This document shows, one piece after another, positions 45,768 through 57,534 of a stretch of DNA of 64,000 bases. The position numbers were made by a program, and so were the translations under genes. The notes under the pieces were generated by a model. It was not told the origin of the DNA and ran no database searches. It saw only the letters and a program-made list of their open reading frames with translations. Positions within the stretch are counted from its first letter, which is position 1. Every line of letters begins with the position of its first letter. Source of the stretch: Ovis canadensis (taxonomy: Eukaryota; Chordata; Mammalia; Artiodactyla; Bovidae); contig NC_091257.1 of the NCBI RefSeq assembly GCF_042477335.2, positions 49,260,501 to 49,324,500 of the forward strand. Reading direction: 5' to 3'.

Positions 45768-46709
45768 TACAGCCTTGATGTACTCTTTCCTAATTTGGAT
45801 CCAGTCTGTTGTTCTATGTCAGGTTCTAACTATTGCTTCTTGACCTGAATACAGATTTCTCAGGAGGCAGGTGAGGTGGTCTGGTATTTCCATCTTATTA
45901 AGAATTGTCCACAGTTTGCTGTGATCTACACAGTCAAAAGCTTTGGCATAATCAGTAAAGCAGAAGTAGATGTTTTTATGGAACTCTCTTGCTTTTTCTA
46001 TGATCCAGTGGATGTTGGCAATTTGATCTCTGGTTCCTCTGCCTATTCTAAATCCAGCTTGAACATCTAGAAGTTCACATACTGTTGAAACCTGTCTTAG
46101 AGAATTTTGAGCATTACTTTACTAGTGTGTGAGATGAGTGTAATTGTGTGGCAGTTTGAATATTCGTTGCTGTTGCCTTTCTTTGGGATTGGAATGAAAA
46201 CTGACCTTTTCTAGTCCTGTGGCCACTGGAGAGTTTTCCAAATTTCCTGGCATATTGAGTGCAGCACTTTCACAGCATCATCTTCCAAGATTTGAAATAG
46301 CGCAACTGGAATTCCATCACTTCCACTAGCTTTGTTCATAGTGATGCTTCCTAAGGCCCACTTGACTTTGCATTCCAAGATGTCTTGCTCTAGGTGAGTG
46401 ATCACACCATCGTGATTATCTGGGTCATGAACATCCTTTTTGTACAGTTCTTCTGTGTATTCTTGCCACCTCGTCTTAATATCTTCTTCTGTTAGGTACC
46501 ATCTCTGTCCTTTATTGTCCCCATCTTTGCATGAAATGTTCCCTTGGCATCTGTGTTTTCTTGAAGAGATCTCTAGTCTCCCATTTTATTCTTTTCCTCT
46601 ATTTCTTTGTATTGGTCACTTAGGAAGGCTCTCTTATCTCTCCTTGCTATTCTTTGGAACTCTGCATTCAGATGGGTATATCTTTCCTTTTCTCCTTTGC
46701 CTTTAGCTT
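45768..46709 (-). mobile_element. BovB LINE reverse-transcriptase segment
   Basis: The inverted RT region: the minus strand reads degenerate BovB ORF including ECKVKWALGSITMNKASGSD near 46375, DAVKVLHSICQEIWK near 46255, and further downstream AKAFDCVDH-like sequence near 45945. The 3' end of BovB is absent on the left, so it is truncated on both sides and abuts L1 on the right. Confidence 0.9.
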
Positions 46710-47375
46710 CTGGTATACAGCAAAATGGTTCAGTTATACATATATTCAGTCATATGTGTGTGTGTGTGTGTGTGTATATTCTTTTTCACATTCTTGTTCC
46801 ATTATGGTGTCCCACAGGATATAGTTCCCTGTGCTATATATTAGGACCTTGTTTATTTTTTATACAGCATTGTATATTTGTTAGTCTCAAACTCCTAATT
46901 TATTCCCCCTCTCGTTTCCCCTTTGGTAACCATGGGTCTGTTTTCTATGTCTGGGAGTCTGTTTCTGTTTTGACAGTAAGTTCATTTGTATCATGTTTTA
47001 GATTCCCCATATGTGATATCATATTATATTTGTGTTTATCTGACTTAGTTTTGTTAGTATGATAATCTCTAGGTCCATCCGTGTTGCTGCAGATAGCATG
47101 ATTTCACTGTCTTTTATGGCTGAGAAATCTTCCATTGTATGTATGTACCATATTTTCTCAATCCATCCATCAGCTGCTGGAGGACACTCAGGTTGCTTCT
47201 ATGTCTTGGCTATTGTAAATAGTGCTGCAGTGAACATGCATGTATCTTTTCTAATTATGGGCCCAGGAGTGGGATTGCTGTATCATACAGTAGCTCTGTT
47301 TTTACTCTTTTGAGGAATCTCCATACTGTTTTCCAAAGTGGCTACACCAGTTAACATTCTGTATTGGGTACTTTT
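46710..47375 (-). mobile_element. L1 LINE 3' part, lacking its terminal 3' end
   Basis: GGTATACAGCAAAATGGTTC, CCTGTGCTATATATTAGGAC, GATAATCTCTAGGTCCATCC, and TTGGCTATTGTAAATAGTGC are inverted L1 3' UTR and ORF2 C-terminus. The last ~60 nt and poly-A that should lie to the left are replaced by BovB. A TG repeat sits at about 46757-46776. Confidence 0.85.
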
Positions 47376-47379
47376 TGAT

Positions 47380-48650
47380 AGTTGTAAGAGCCAAACATTG
47401 GGTCTGAGATGGAGAGAACCAGTACTCACTTTCTTTTGGCAGGGGGGTGGGGGAGGGGTGGGCAGTGGTGGGAGGCAGCAAGTGGAAATAGAATGAGACA
47501 AGATTGGATTCAGCCTCCATTCTATGAGCAGTGGGAGGACAGGTAAAGACCCTGACTTCCAAAGGCCATATCTGTACATGGAGGTAGCAGGCACCCCACA
47601 GGGCTGCTTCCCAAGACAGGATAGAACTGTGTGGAGAAAGCTGGCTCAGGGCTCCCGTGTGACAAGTCTCCCATCCTTTCCCAAGTCCCTTCTAATGGGG
47701 GAGACAATTATGGGCTTTCATTCATCTGATTATTCAGTAATAATCAGTTATGGTTAGACTCTTGGATGGAGCACAGACACCTCATCTGGGTACAGTCTCT
47801 GCCTTAATGAGCTTTGTCAAATCCCTAAAGTTCTGAGTGCTTGGATTCTTTCTACAGCATGCTTAATACCAAGGCTGTTAAAAAAAATTTTTTAAGGGCC
47901 AAAATGTTAAAAGCATTCAACATTTAAAATGTCTGTATAAATGCAAGATTCAGAATCGTTGAATATTTTCAGTGCAGCAGAATCATTTCTTGCCTTCTTG
48001 AGTAGCTTCTAAGATGAAAGTGACACTGGCTCTGGGCATCTGCGAAAATAGCACTGCTGCCGAGAAAACCTTGGGCCAGCACCTCCCCTGGACGCTGGTC
48101 TGCTGAAGACTTTAGAAATGTATTTATAAGAAAACAGGATCAGAAAGGCATTTACTAGGGTCATTTGAATTAAAGGTACAAGATAGTGCAAGAAGGTAAA
48201 CTGAGACTAGAGAGCCCTTAAGCACATTGAGTCACAGGGAGAAGGGAAGCTGCTCATGGGACCCAGTGCATCCAAGAGGCCAGAGGAGTCACCCTCACAC
48301 CTGAACGTGACCTTTGGCCCAGGGCCACTCAGCCTGTCCACTCCCAGCTTTGCTCTCCCTTCATAGTACCTCCACTTTAGTCAGGAATTCCTCATTGCCA
48401 TTCCCGCACCCTGCACATGCCAGAGCTGGGAGACCTGCAAGCCCTACCCCGCCCCCCACCCTCCCAATCTCCTCTTTTCTAAATCTTCTGCTTTGAAGCA
48501 GGTCCCTGACGGGCCGATGCTCAGTTGCAGTGAGAAATCCCACCAGTCCTTCTGGGTCAGTCTGTCTGAATCCATATGACACCGCCTCCAGGAAGCCACC
48601 CTGATTCTTCCTTCCCCTCTCCCTCCAGCCAGATATTCTGCCTTTTCCTT
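47380..48650. other. Intergenic DNA, no gene seen
   Basis: Unique-looking sequence with a G-rich run at about 47445-47470 and A/T runs near 47880. No exon or repeat recognised. Confidence 0.4.
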
Positions 48651-48654
48651 CTGG

Positions 48655-49045
48655 ATCAGTTTCCTAAAACTGCTGTAACAAAGAACCACAGACTGGGGGA
48701 TCTTGGATAACAGAAACTGACGGTCTCACTGTTTTGGAGGCTGAACGTCCAAGGTCGGGTGTCAGCAGGCTTGGCTTCTTCTGTGGCCTCTCCTTGGTTT
48801 GTGGACAGTGGCCTTCTCCCTCTGGCTTCACACTCTCCCTCTGAATGTGTCTGTCTCTGTGGCCAAGTGTCCCCTTCACATATGGGCCCTAGACGTGCTA
48901 GCATTGGGTTCACCCTCATGAGCTCATGGCCAGTGGCCTTTCTTCAGATAAGGTCCCATTGTGAGGAACTGGGAGTTAGGATCCCAGCCTTTTTTTTTTT
49001 TTTTTGAGGGGGAGGGGGCACACAGCACAGCTCAGTCCATAACAG
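48655..49045 (+). mobile_element. Old mammalian interspersed repeat, family not named
   Basis: AAACTGCTGTAACAAAGAAC, CACAGACTGGGGGATCTTGG, TGGAGGCTGAACGTCCAAGG, TTCTTCTGTGGCCTCTCCTT, then TCCCATTGTGAGGAACTGGG and TCAGTCCATAACAG follow the order of a widespread mammalian repeat. I recognise the pattern but not the name with confidence. A poly-T tract at 48989-49003 interrupts it. Confidence 0.5.
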
Positions 49046-49074
49046 ACTCTTATTGCATTTTTATTTATACTTTT

Positions 49075-49339
49075 TAAAAACACATCTTCTTTTTAAAAAA
49101 AATTTGGCTCTAGCGGGTCTTTGTTGCTGCACATGGGCTTTCTGTAGTGAGCAGGGGCTACTCTCGAGTTGTGGTGCACAGGCTTCTCATTGCAGTGGCT
49201 TCTCTCATAGAGCACAGGCTCTGGAGTGCAGGCTCAGTAGCCCCATAGCACATGGAATCTTCCTGGACCAGGGATTGAACCTGTGTTCCCCTGTGTTGGC
49301 AGGTGGATTCTTTACCCCTGGACCACCAGGGAAGTCCTG
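49075..49339 (-). mobile_element. CHR-type SINE with perfect 11-bp TSD
   Basis: Inverted CHR: TTGGCTCTAGCGGGTCTTTG, GTAGTGAGCAGGGGCTACTC, ACCAGGGATTGAACCTGTGT and GGACCACCAGGGAAGTCCTG. TTTATACTTTT is exactly duplicated at 49064-49074 and 49340-49350. Confidence 0.92.
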
Positions 49340-49350
49340 TTTATACTTTT

Positions 49351-49470
49351 CAATGAGTTGTCATCTGGAATGCAAGCTCCTTGTGGGATCAACAGCTTAG
49401 CATCTCCTGTTTGTGTTCTCTGTTGAGCCTGACACTTTGCCATAAATGCCTGAATGAATGAATTAGTAAG
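49351..49470 (+). mobile_element. L2 LINE 3' end
   Basis: TCTGGAATGCAAGCTCCTTG to ATGCCTGAATGAATGAATTA, the L2 terminus. The CHR SINE inserted at its left side. Confidence 0.6.
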
Positions 49471-49479
49471 CCCATGGGC

Positions 49480-50635
49480 AGGGATGAATATGGACCAGTG
49501 CTGTGACAGGTTTGCGTGGACAACACAGAAATGCACTTGAGCAGATATGCAGCTGCCCCTCTGGTAGGTCAGACCTGACCTATGGAAAGACTCCACCCAA
49601 CAACCAGAAAAACATCTGTCCCACATGGATTTGAGATGTCATCACTGGCAAATGATGCTCTGTGTTCTTTGTGATTCCTGATTTAAAAACCAGAATGGCT
49701 ATTTGTGAAGTGCAGGTGTTCATGGGAGAAGGAACCCTGGAGGTGGGGATGGAGGAGGCAAGGGAGGGCAGGTGGAAGAGAAGTAGGTGCCAACGGTATA
49801 ATTGCCTCTTAGGAGGGGCTCCAACACTGACAACATCTCCTGGTTCCCAGACATGTTCTTTAATTGCTCACGTCTTTCATATGCAGGAACTACTCATCCA
49901 AAAGTCCCATTTTATTTTTCTTTGCTTCCATGTGAGCTCAAGTCTCCTTGTTTGGCTGTTGTTGGGGATTCCTTTACCTTTCTGGGGACAACACATCCCA
50001 TTACAGCCATTTCAGGGCAGACGCTAAAGTGGTGTTCACATGGCAAAGTCAGACTTCATAATTCAGCAAAATCTAATAACGCAATTTATGTCACTTTCCA
50101 GATAACATATGTCAGTTCCAGTCTGCCCATAAAGTAACTTTCATAGTTCCACGTGTCAGTCAGGGACATGTCCCAGGACTCTGGCAAGGCTGGGGTGAAA
50201 TGTTAGGGTCAGGATATTTTGGACACCGCCTTCCCTTACTTTCAACTTGAGTTCCATTCTGCTCCTGCAGCTTTCTTTTCAATCCCAGCAGCATGACATA
50301 AAGAACTGGAGAGGACCAGTTCATTGTTAGAAACGAGGGGTGCTGCTCGGCGAGTCTTTCTTCCTTATTGATCTTCAAGGACCTACATGATGGCCTGTGC
50401 ATTCAAATAGTGAAACCCATGGGGATATTTCCATACAGGCTGGACGCTCATAGCAAATCCCTGCTACTGATTCTAGAAACAGAAAGCCCCTCATGTTTTC
50501 CCCATGCAAATCTGTCTCTCTTATCTAACTCTTTGGGGATGTCTGTTGAAGGTAGTCTAGGGCAGCTCCTTTCTCTGAGCAAGTGCTTGAGATGTGCATT
50601 TGCTTTTTACTATTTTTCACTTAATTTATAATCAA
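49480..50635. other. Intergenic DNA, no gene seen
   Basis: Unique-looking DNA without recognisable exon, RNA gene or repeat. The 121- and 111-codon ORFs overlap each other in different frames and show no domain. Confidence 0.4.
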
Positions 50636-51907
50636 TATTTTTAATTGAAGAATAGTTGATTTACAGCATTGTGTCAGTTTCTGCTGTACAGGCAAGTGAT
50701 TCAGTAATTTTATATATATATATATATATACACACACACTTTTTCATATTCTTTTCCATTGTGGTTTATCATAGGGTATTGAATATAGTTTTCTGTGTGT
50801 ACAGAAAGAAGGCCTTGTTATTTATTCATTCTATATATAACATTTGCATCTGCTAACCCCAGCCTCCCCCTCCATCCCTCCCCAACGCTTTTCTCCTTAG
50901 CAGCCGCCAGTTTGTTCTCTATGTCTTGAGTCGGTTTCTGTTTCATAGGTAAGTTCATTTGTATCATATTTTAGAGTCCACCTATAGTGATACTGTATGC
51001 TATTTATCGTTCTCTAACTTTACTTGGTATGATAAACTCTAGTTGTATCCCTGTTGCTGCAAATGGCATTTCATTCTTTTTAATGGCTTAGTAGTATTTC
51101 ACCATACCTATGTATCACATCTTTCTTACCCATTCATCTGTTGATGGACACTTAAGTTGCTTCCATGTCTTGACTGTTGTAAATAGTGCTGTTATGAACA
51201 TTGGAGTGCATGTATCCTGTCTAATTAGAATTTCCATCTGTTCCTAATATATACCCAGAAGTAGGATTGCTGGATCATGTGGTGTCACTCTAGTTTTAGT
51301 TTTCTGAGGAACCTCCACATGGTTTTCCACAGAGACTGCACCAATTTTCATTCCCACCAGCAGTGTAGGAGGGTTCCCTTTTTGCCACACCTTCTCTGGT
51401 ATTTGGTTTTTGTAGACTTTGTAGTGATGACCATTCTGACCAGTGTGAGGTGGTACCTCATTGTAGTTTTGATTTACATTTCCCTAATAATTAGTGGTGT
51501 TAAGCAGCTTTATATGTTCCTATTGGCCATCTGTATTTATTCTTTGCAGGAATGTTTCCATTTCTCCATTTGGGCCCTCGGCCCTTTTTTTGATAGGGGC
51601 GTTTATTTTTTGTTGTTGAGTTGCATGATCTCTTCTAGGAATTTGATGGTGTCATGTTTTACATTTAAGTCTAAGCCATTTTGAACTGAAGAGTGTGTGT
51701 TCCTGGTTTTGTGTGTATGCCTGTTTTTGTGTGGTAACACCATACTCTTTTGATGACTGTAGTTTTGTATTGTTGTCTGAAATCTGAGAGTGTTATGCCC
51801 CTGCTTTTGTTCTTTTTCTTCAGGATTACTTTGGCAGTTCTGAGTCTTTTATGGTTCTGTGTGAATTTTATTATTTTATTCTAATTCTGTGAAAAATGTC
51901 ATGGGTC

Positions 51908-52006
51908 CGTATTCTTGCCTGGGAATCGCATGGACGAAGGAGCCTGGCAGGCTACAGTCCAGGGGGTTGCAAGAGTTGAACACCACTTAGCAACTAAACC
52001 GCCACC
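51908..52006 (+). mobile_element. Bov-tA SINE fragment in L1
   Basis: CGTATTCTTGCCTGGGAATC to CACCACTTAGCAACTAAACC, the 3' half of Bov-tA. Confidence 0.88.
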
Positions 52007-52564
52007 AACAGTGTGATAGGGATCTCATTAAATCTGTAGATTGCTTTGGATAGTATGGCCGTTTTGACAATACTAATTCTTCAATCTCAGAGCATGAGCT
52101 ATCCTTGCATTTCTCTGAATTTTCTTCAGTTTCCTTTTTGATGTTTTGTAGTTCTCAGCACACATTCCTTAAATTCCTCCCCCCACCCCCATTTCTCTTC
52201 CTGTGGCTGGTTTCTGATTTCATGCTCTTGTGGTCAGTAGGGTGCTTGAGATAATTTCTGTACTCTTACATTTTTGAGGCTTGTTTTGTGCCCCAGTATG
52301 CAGTCAGTCCTAGAGACTGTTCCATGTGTACTTGAAAAGAATATATATATATATTCTGGTTTTTGTTGTTGTGTCCTGAAAGTGTCAATTAAGTCTATTC
52401 TGTTGTATCATTTAGGATCTCTGTTGCTTTACTGATTCTCTGTCTGGAATATCTGTCCATTGATGTGAGTAGGGTGTCAAAGTCTCCGTTTTATTGCATT
52501 CCCATCAGTTTCTCCTTTTATGTCTCTATTTGTTTTATGTATTAGGTGCTCCTATATTAGTGTT

Positions 52565-52762
52565 TACCAGGTGGCACAGTGGTAAAGACTCTGCCTGCCA
52601 GTGCAGGAGATGCAAGAGATGGGTTTGATCCCTGGGTCAGGAAGATCCTTTGGAGTAGGAAATGGCAGCCCACTCCAGTATTCTTGCCTGGAAAATTCCA
52701 TGGACAGAGGAGTCCATGGGATCACAGAGAGTCAGACATGACTGAGCAGCTGAGCACACATA
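52565..52762 (+). mobile_element. Bov-tA SINE in L1 with TSD
   Basis: TACCAGGTGGCACAGTGGTA at the head, GATCCCTGGGTCAGGAAGAT, and GTCAGACATGACTGAGCAGC at the tail. ATATTAGTGTT at about 52554-52564 and ATATTAGGTGTT at about 52766-52777 look like the duplicated L1 target with a one-base indel. Confidence 0.92.
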
Positions 52763-53208
52763 CACATATTAGGTGTTACGTATGTTGAGAAGTGTAAAAT
52801 CCTCTTCTTGTATTGATGCTTTTATCATTATACAGTGTCCTTTATCTTTCTTTATGGCCTTTGTTTTGAAGTCTATTTTGTCTGATATGAATATTGTGAC
52901 CCCAGCTTTCCTGTCATTTTTGTTTGTGTGAAATACCTTTTTCTCTCCCTTCAGTTTCAGTCTGTGGGTGTCCTTTGCCCTAAAGCAACCCTCTTACAGG
53001 CAGCATATTGTTGGCTTTTGTTTTTTTTAATCCAGGCTGTCATTCTGTGTGTTTTGATTGGAGCATTCAATCCATTGACATTTATGGTAACTACTGATAG
53101 ATATGTATTTATTATCATTTTGAATCTTGTTTTCCCATTCATTTTATATTTCTTGTCATTTTTTTGTTTGTTTTTCTTGTGGTTTGATGATTTTCTTTTT
53201 TACTATGT

Positions 53209-53416
53209 GTGTGCTTAGTCATTCAGTTATGTCTGACATCTTTGCAATACCATGAACGGTAGCCCGCCAGGCTCCTCTGTCCATGGGATTCTCCAGGCAA
53301 GAATACTGGAGTGGTTAACCATTCCCTTCTCCAGGGGGTCTTCCTACTCAGGGCTCAAACCCAGGTCTCCTGTATTGCAGAAGATTCTTTACCGTCTGAC
53401 ACACCAGGGAAGCCCC
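53209..53416 (-). mobile_element. Bov-tA SINE in L1
   Basis: GTGTGCTTAGTCATTCAGTT to GACACACCAGGGAAGCCCCC, a full-length inverted Bov-tA with TTCTCCAGGCAAGAATACTG in the middle. Confidence 0.93.
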
Positions 53417-54699
53417 CTTTCTTATACTTATGTTATTTTCTCTTTGGTTTTTGTGAATCTATTTTATGTTTTTGATTTGTGGCTACCCTGTTTTTCAAGT
53501 ATGTTAATACCTTCCCATGTCTGCTTGACTTAGATTTATAGTCATATAGGCTCAAACACAGTCTAGGAAAAAAAGTCACATTTTCTTCTCTTCTCTCTTC
53601 ACATTTTATGATTTTGATGTCCTTTTTTATACCTTCCTGTTCATCCTTTTGCTGTTTGTTGTGGTTATCATCAGTTTCACAGAAATTTTTGTTTGTTTTA
53701 ATTTGTGTATTGGCTTTATTTAAGGTGATTTGTTTTCCAATTGTGATTTTCTCTTTCCTGTAGTCTTACTATTTAGAGAAGACATTTCAATATTTCCTTC
53801 AGACTAGGTTTAGTATTGTTGTATTCTTTTAGTTTTTCTTCTCTGAGAAAATTTTTTGATTTCTCCTTTATTCTAAATGGTAATCTTACTGTGTAGAGTA
53901 TCCTATATTACAGATTTTTCTCTTTCAGGAATTTGAATATATCTTGCCACTCCCTTCTGGCCGTCAGAATTTCTGTAGAGAAACCAGCTGATAGCCATAT
54001 GGGGTTCCCTTGTAATTAACTCTGTTTTTCTCTTGCTGCCTTTGGAACCCTCTCTTTGTCATTTTTATAATAATATGTCTTGGTGTGGTCTGAGTTTAGC
54101 TTGTTTGGGAACCCTCTGTGCATCCTGTACTTGAATATCTCTTCTTTGTTAGGTTTGGGAAGTTTTCAGCCATAATTTCTTCAAATACATTTTCGATCCC
54201 CTTTTCTTATTCTTCCTTTTCTGGAATCTATGTTACACATAGATTGGCATGCTTTATGTTATCACATAGGTCTCATATTGCTTTTATGTATTTTAATTTG
54301 GCTTTCTGTCTGCTATCCCAATTGGGTAATTTCCATTATTCTATCATCCAGACCAATTATTCTTTCTTCTGTGTTATCCATTCTGCTATTTATTACTTTT
54401 AGCTCAGCTTTTCTCTCTGCAAATGAGTTTGCTAATTTTTTCTTGGTTTCTCTCTATATATATTTTTAGTTCCTTTTTAAAGTACTCTGCATTTCTGTTG
54501 ATAGCCTTTCTTAATTCCTTCAGTATTTTCATCATCTCCTTTTTGAAATCAGTGTCTATTAGAGTGAAGAGCTCTGTTTCATTGTTCTTTCAGGGGAATT
54601 CTCTTGATCTATCAACTGGGAGTGGCTCCTTTGCTTCTTAATTTTACTTACATTTCTCTTACTCTGTGAATTTAGGGGAAGCAGTTATCTACTGTGGTC

Positions 54700-55640
54700 T
54701 TGGAGGACTGTTTATATGTGGGGATGACCCTAAGAAGCTTGTGTGGGTTTAAGATACTTGGTATGAGGGTTTTTTTTTTTTAGTATTGATGCTTGTTCCC
54801 TCCTTCCTCAGTGTGTGCTGGTCATTATCTGCTTGATAGGGGTATGCAGATATGGTGGCTGGTGCCTGGTCTAGGGTTCTTGGCAGGGGTGGTGGCTCAG
54901 GTGTGCCCCGGAGCGTGTGATGGGGCTGGGGCTGGCTCCGGACTCCTGGAATCTGCGAGGAAGGTGGGTGACGGTGGCTTGCACCTATACCTGGAGCCAG
55001 TGCAGGTGGTGTCCTTCCTGCCCTCTGTGAGCATGCGCACAGGGAAGGAATTTGGGTCCCGCCCCTTCCCTCATGCACCCCTCAATCAATCACGCCTGGC
55101 CTCTAAGGCAGCTGGGACTTCCTGCACGCACACCCTCAGTTGTGGTTGCAGTCGGATTCCAGCCAGCCTGGGCTGGCCATCCCCAGTCCTCTCCCTGGCC
55201 TGCTGTCTGAAGCCTGAGTTCCAGCGCCCAGCCCCGCCCTGCGCCTGTGGGTGTGTGTCTCAGGCTGGGGCACGCAGGGCGGCGACACCGTGCCGGTGCA
55301 GCTTTCCCCCTGCTCCGGCTGCTGCATCCTCCTCTGAGGCTCTGAAGCTCCCCTCCATCCTGGCCAACCTCCCCGCCGGTGAGGGGGCTTCCCAGAGAGA
55401 GGAACTTTTCCTCTCCCAAAGCCCCCTCCTGGGGCTCAGGTCCCATCCTGATCCCTTCCTCACTTTCTTTTTTCCTACCTGCTTACGTGGAGATTTTATT
55501 GCTCTTTCGGCAGTCTGAGGTCTTCCAGCAGCATCCAGTTGGTATTCTATGAGACTTGTTCCACACGTAGAAGAAATTTTTCATGTATCTGTGAGAGAAG
55601 TTAAGCTTCACATCCTACTACTCCACTGTCTCGATCGCTC
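54700..55640 (-). promoter_or_regulatory. L1 5' UTR, GC-rich internal promoter region
   Basis: The 5' end of the L1 at 50640-55640. It is CpG- and GC-rich in contrast to the AT-rich ORF body, contains GAGCATGCGCACAGG (NRF1-like) near 55030, and ends in AAGCTTCACATCCTACTACT followed by CCACTGTCTCGATCGC, which resembles the inverted start of ruminant L1s. L1 5' UTRs drive transcription of the element. Residual activity here is unknown. A 241-codon plus-strand ORF (54793-55518) lies within and is a by-product of base composition. Confidence 0.55.
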
Positions 55641-55887
55641 TCCTGCAGTTAGTTTTTATGAGTAAAGGAGGAGCTAAAGTAGGGGTTTTTCTTTGGGTCA
55701 GATACTGTTCCAGTATACTCAGCATTCCATTATTTCACTTTATCTGCCTATGAATCATTACCTTGACTCTGACTTGTTATGGTCCCATGACCTTCCTAGC
55801 CACTCACTACACTGTTGATCTACTTTCCACAAAGGCCTGTTTTGAGGCTTCGGGTCCTTACTCTGGATCTGAGATCAAGAGAGGCCT

Positions 55888-56175
55888 GTGAGCCTTATAT
55901 GGTTACCAGGGGAAAGGATGGGGGGAAGGTTAGTTAGGAAACTTGGGATGGACATGTACACACTGCTGTATTTAAAATGGATAACCAGCAGGGTCCTTCT
56001 TTATAGCACATGGAACTCTGCCCAGTTTTATGTGGAAGCCTGGATGGGAGGGGGGTTTGGAAAAGAATGGATACATGTGCATGCATGGCTGAGTCCTTTC
56101 CTGTCCACCTGAAACTATCACAACACTGTTAATTGGCTCTACCCCAAAGCAAAACAAGAGGTTAAAAAAGAAAGA
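55888..56175 (+). mobile_element. L1 LINE 3' end, sense
   Basis: TTATATGGTTACCAGGGGAA, GACATGTACACACTGCTGTA, TATAGCACATGGAACTCTG, and CACCTGAAACTATCACAACA are the ruminant L1 3' UTR in sense, ending in an A-rich tail at about 56155-56175. Confidence 0.85.
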
Positions 56176-56457
56176 CCTGTGAAAATCAGTCCCCAAATCC
56201 TCCCTCTCTGGGCCCTGGCTGGATGCTGCCCACCCTCTGAGGAGCATTGAGCGGTGGTGGGGTCCACTGCTGCTCTGGACCCTCACACTGAGCCCTACGT
56301 GACCACAGAACCTCAAACACACCAGGATCAGCGTCCAGGGACTAGCGTCTGAGCCCTGCTGTTAATGGGAGAATTAACATGCCAAAAAACAAATGCAGTT
56401 TTTCTCTTAAGAAAAGCAGCATACCTCTCAATGTTAGTTGGTGTAAAGAAAAATCTA

Positions 56458-56523
56458 AACGTAATTTGGATTATAAAATTCTTGCTTTAATAAAAATTCC
56501 TTAAACAGTGAAAAAAGAAAAAA
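56458..56523 (+). pseudogene. 66-bp retrocopy of an unidentified transcript 3' end
   Basis: The insert ends GCTTTAATAAAAATTCCTTA, AACAGTG and then an A-rich tail. AATAAA at 56489-56494 lies about 16 nt before the tail, the spacing of a real polyadenylation site. The insert is bounded by an exact 13-bp direct repeat, AAAGAAAAATCTA, at 56445-56457 and 56524-56536. This is the hallmark of LINE-mediated retrotransposition of an mRNA, extremely 5'-truncated. The parent transcript is unknown to me and no coding sequence remains. Confidence 0.7.
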
Positions 56524-56987
56524 AAAGAAAAATCTAGAAGACTATAAGTCAAACTGTTGAAATTATTATATATGGGAAGTGGTGACAAAGACACTGCCCT
56601 TGACCAAGCTGTAGTCAGTCTCCTCTGAGTCTGTCCTTGGGTGTGGCCTCAGAGACAGGCCCATGTGTAGCCAGATCAAGTAGGTTTAGCCAGACCCCCC
56701 CTCCGTCGATGTCTCATCACGCTCGTGACCTGTCGGACTCCTCACCCTCCACCATCTCCTGGGTAGTGTCTGGTCACCCTGATCTGCCCTGAGTCCTCTT
56801 AGGTCAGTTTGGCCAGAACTGCCCTTTACCCTGATTTTTCCTCTTAGTGGTTCTCTATCCAATGACCCCCACCTCCATCTGCTGCTTTGCTATAAATTCT
56901 CACTCTTCATTGTGTCTTTGCAGTTGAGTCCAGTCTTTCCCCTTCAGCAGTGGCCCCTACACCTGTTGTGATTGTCCTAAATAACAT

Positions 56988-57092
56988 CTTTTTTAATTTT
57001 TGGCCATACCGTGAGGCTCATGGGATCTTAGTTCTTTGACCAGGGATTGAACCCACTGGGTCCTAACCACCAGACCACTGGGGAAATCCCTG
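56988..57092 (-). mobile_element. CHR-type SINE, short
   Basis: TTTTTAATTTTTGGCCATAC, CTTTGACCAGGGATTGAACC and CCAGACCACTGGGGAAATCC, an inverted CHR-1-like element. Confidence 0.87.
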
Positions 57093-57179
57093 CCTTATTG
57101 TCTTCACAGGTGTCATGAATGATTATTTCTTTTAACAGAAAGAACAGCTATGACTTTCAGTCTCTAAATTATATATCCT

Positions 57180-57515
57180 TATAATATTTGCATTTTTCAC
57201 ATAGATGGTGTTACTTTTTCTTTTAAGTGGCTTTCTTGTGCTTTGATGACACACCTGTGTTAAGTGTACACTTCACTGAAGTTTTAGTGCTTTCACAGAG
57301 TTGTGCAGCCACCACCACAATGCAGTTTTAGGAAGCCTATAGTTTCAGAAAGTCCCACCCCTCAAAGTGCCCTCAGGCTTATCCACAGTCAGTCTTCACT
57401 CCCACCTCTATCTGCCACCCATCTGTCTGAATGGATTTGTCTTCCCTGGAAATTCCAAATACATGAAATTGAACAGTTTATATGGCCTTTTGTGTCTGGC
57501 TTTTTTCACTGAATG
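57180..57515 (-). mobile_element. Old L1 (L1M-type), inverted
   Basis: GTGTACACTTCACTGAAGTT, TTGTGCAGCCACCACCACAA, and TGGCCTTTTGTGTCTGGCTT, followed by TTTTCACTGAATGATG, follow the inverted order of old L1 elements. It is interrupted on the right by a younger L1. Confidence 0.6.
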
Positions 57516-57534
57516 ATGTTTCTTTTTCCCCTCC

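Larger units (their letters stand above)
50640..55640 (-). mobile_element. Nearly full-length L1 LINE, inactive
   Basis: The plus strand runs from the inverted 3' UTR (AGTTGATTTACAGCATTGTG) through ORF2 C-terminus (about 51040-51120), RT, the endonuclease start (minus-strand VVTINVNGLNAPIKTHR at about 53080), a region matching ORF1/5' sequence (CTTCAAATACATTTTCGATC) and a GC-rich 5' UTR to near 55640. Three Bov-tA insertions add about 0.5 kb, and internal parts appear deleted near 52170. Stops in all frames exclude activity. Confidence 0.82.

Noticed and set aside
54793..55518. 241-codon plus-strand ORF
   Set aside because: It is the longest ORF in the window, but it lies antisense within the GC-rich L1 5' UTR, has a low-complexity Pro/Ala/Ser/Gly composition and no domain.
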